Assembly (NCBI GenBank): GCA_903953455.1
Contig: CAJBJW010000344.1
Span: 1-5,167, forward strand
Source of the DNA: an uncultured Pseudomonadota bacterium
Lineage (GTDB): Bacteria; Pseudomonadota; Gammaproteobacteria; Methylococcales; Methylomonadaceae
Direction: 5' to 3'
Length of the DNA: 5,167 bases
Numbering within the stretch: position 1 is the first letter of the stretch; each line of letters begins with the position of its first letter. This document shows, one piece after another, positions 5,085 to 5,167 of this stretch. Below the pieces are notes generated by a model, which saw nothing but the letters and a program-made list of their open reading frames with translations, had not been told where the DNA came from and did not search any database. A program made the position numbers and the translations under genes.

Positions 5085-5167
5085 TGGGGAGGATTTCTAT
5101 TTTTTTTATTAACAGGCTTTTTGTTTGTTCTGACGTTTAATGCTAAACGACGTATTATTTTTCATCA
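5085..5167 (+). other. In-frame continuation after TGA encoding a transmembrane helix (runs off the window)
   Basis: From 5085 the receptor's frame is open for 27 codons to the window edge. It reads WGGFLFFLLTGFLFVLTF followed by NAKRR: about 18 mostly hydrophobic residues and then basic residues, the pattern of an inner-membrane helix with its C-terminal end in the cytoplasm. The other two forward frames hit stops quickly (TAA at 5110-5112 and 5138-5140). The only ATG, at 5084, overlaps the TGA and opens just 18 codons in another frame. No new in-frame ATG with a ribosome binding site is visible. This looks like the anchor of a sensor protein whose cytoplasmic part lies beyond the window. 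Confidence 0.65.

Noticed and set aside
5084..5140. ATG overlapping the receptor's TGA (TGATG), which could look like a coupled downstream gene
   Set aside because: It opens only 18 codons before TAA, in a different frame from the membrane-helix coding sequence.

Overview
The window is AT-rich DNA with short spacers, conventional promoters and proteobacterial protein families. A stand-alone H-NOX gas sensor followed by a cytoplasmic hybrid histidine kinase, a TPR/GT41 glycosyltransferase, and an NMT1/THI5-like periplasmic receptor with a membrane segment coded after it together suggest a low-GC proteobacterium, most likely gammaproteobacterial. I cannot name the genus. All recognisable genes are on the + strand. 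The 14 Trp codons in the four genes are all TGG, so the standard code applies.

Layout. (1) 2-1549: the 3' part of a gene for a TPR-containing O-GlcNAc-transferase-like (GT41) enzyme; its start lies outside the window. It ends in an AT-rich hairpin that could be a terminator. (2) 1550-1829: a regulatory region with an extended -10 promoter, two copies of a 16-bp motif and a possible leader hairpin. (3) 1830-2357 and 2368-3711: a two-gene operon of an H-NOX nitric oxide sensor and a hybrid histidine kinase with a C-terminal receiver domain. (4) 3712-4064: a 353-bp gene-free stretch with two hairpins, six tandem TACC units, a third copy of the 16-bp motif and a promoter. (5) 4065-5084: a secreted NMT1/THI5-like substrate-binding protein. 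After its TGA stop the same frame stays open to the end of the window and encodes a clear transmembrane helix.

How the parts work together. The H-NOX protein should bind NO through His104 and alter the kinase's activity. The kinase has no sensor or membrane domain of its own. Its receiver domain implies phosphorelay to an HPt or response regulator not in this window. A near-identical motif, TTGACTGNNTAAGTTG, lies in front of both the H-NOX operon and the receptor gene. A looser third copy sits just before the H-NOX ribosome binding site. This suggests, but does not prove, that one unidentified regulator controls both units. The two points most worth a second look are this motif and the in-frame TGA that separates the periplasmic receptor from its apparent membrane anchor.
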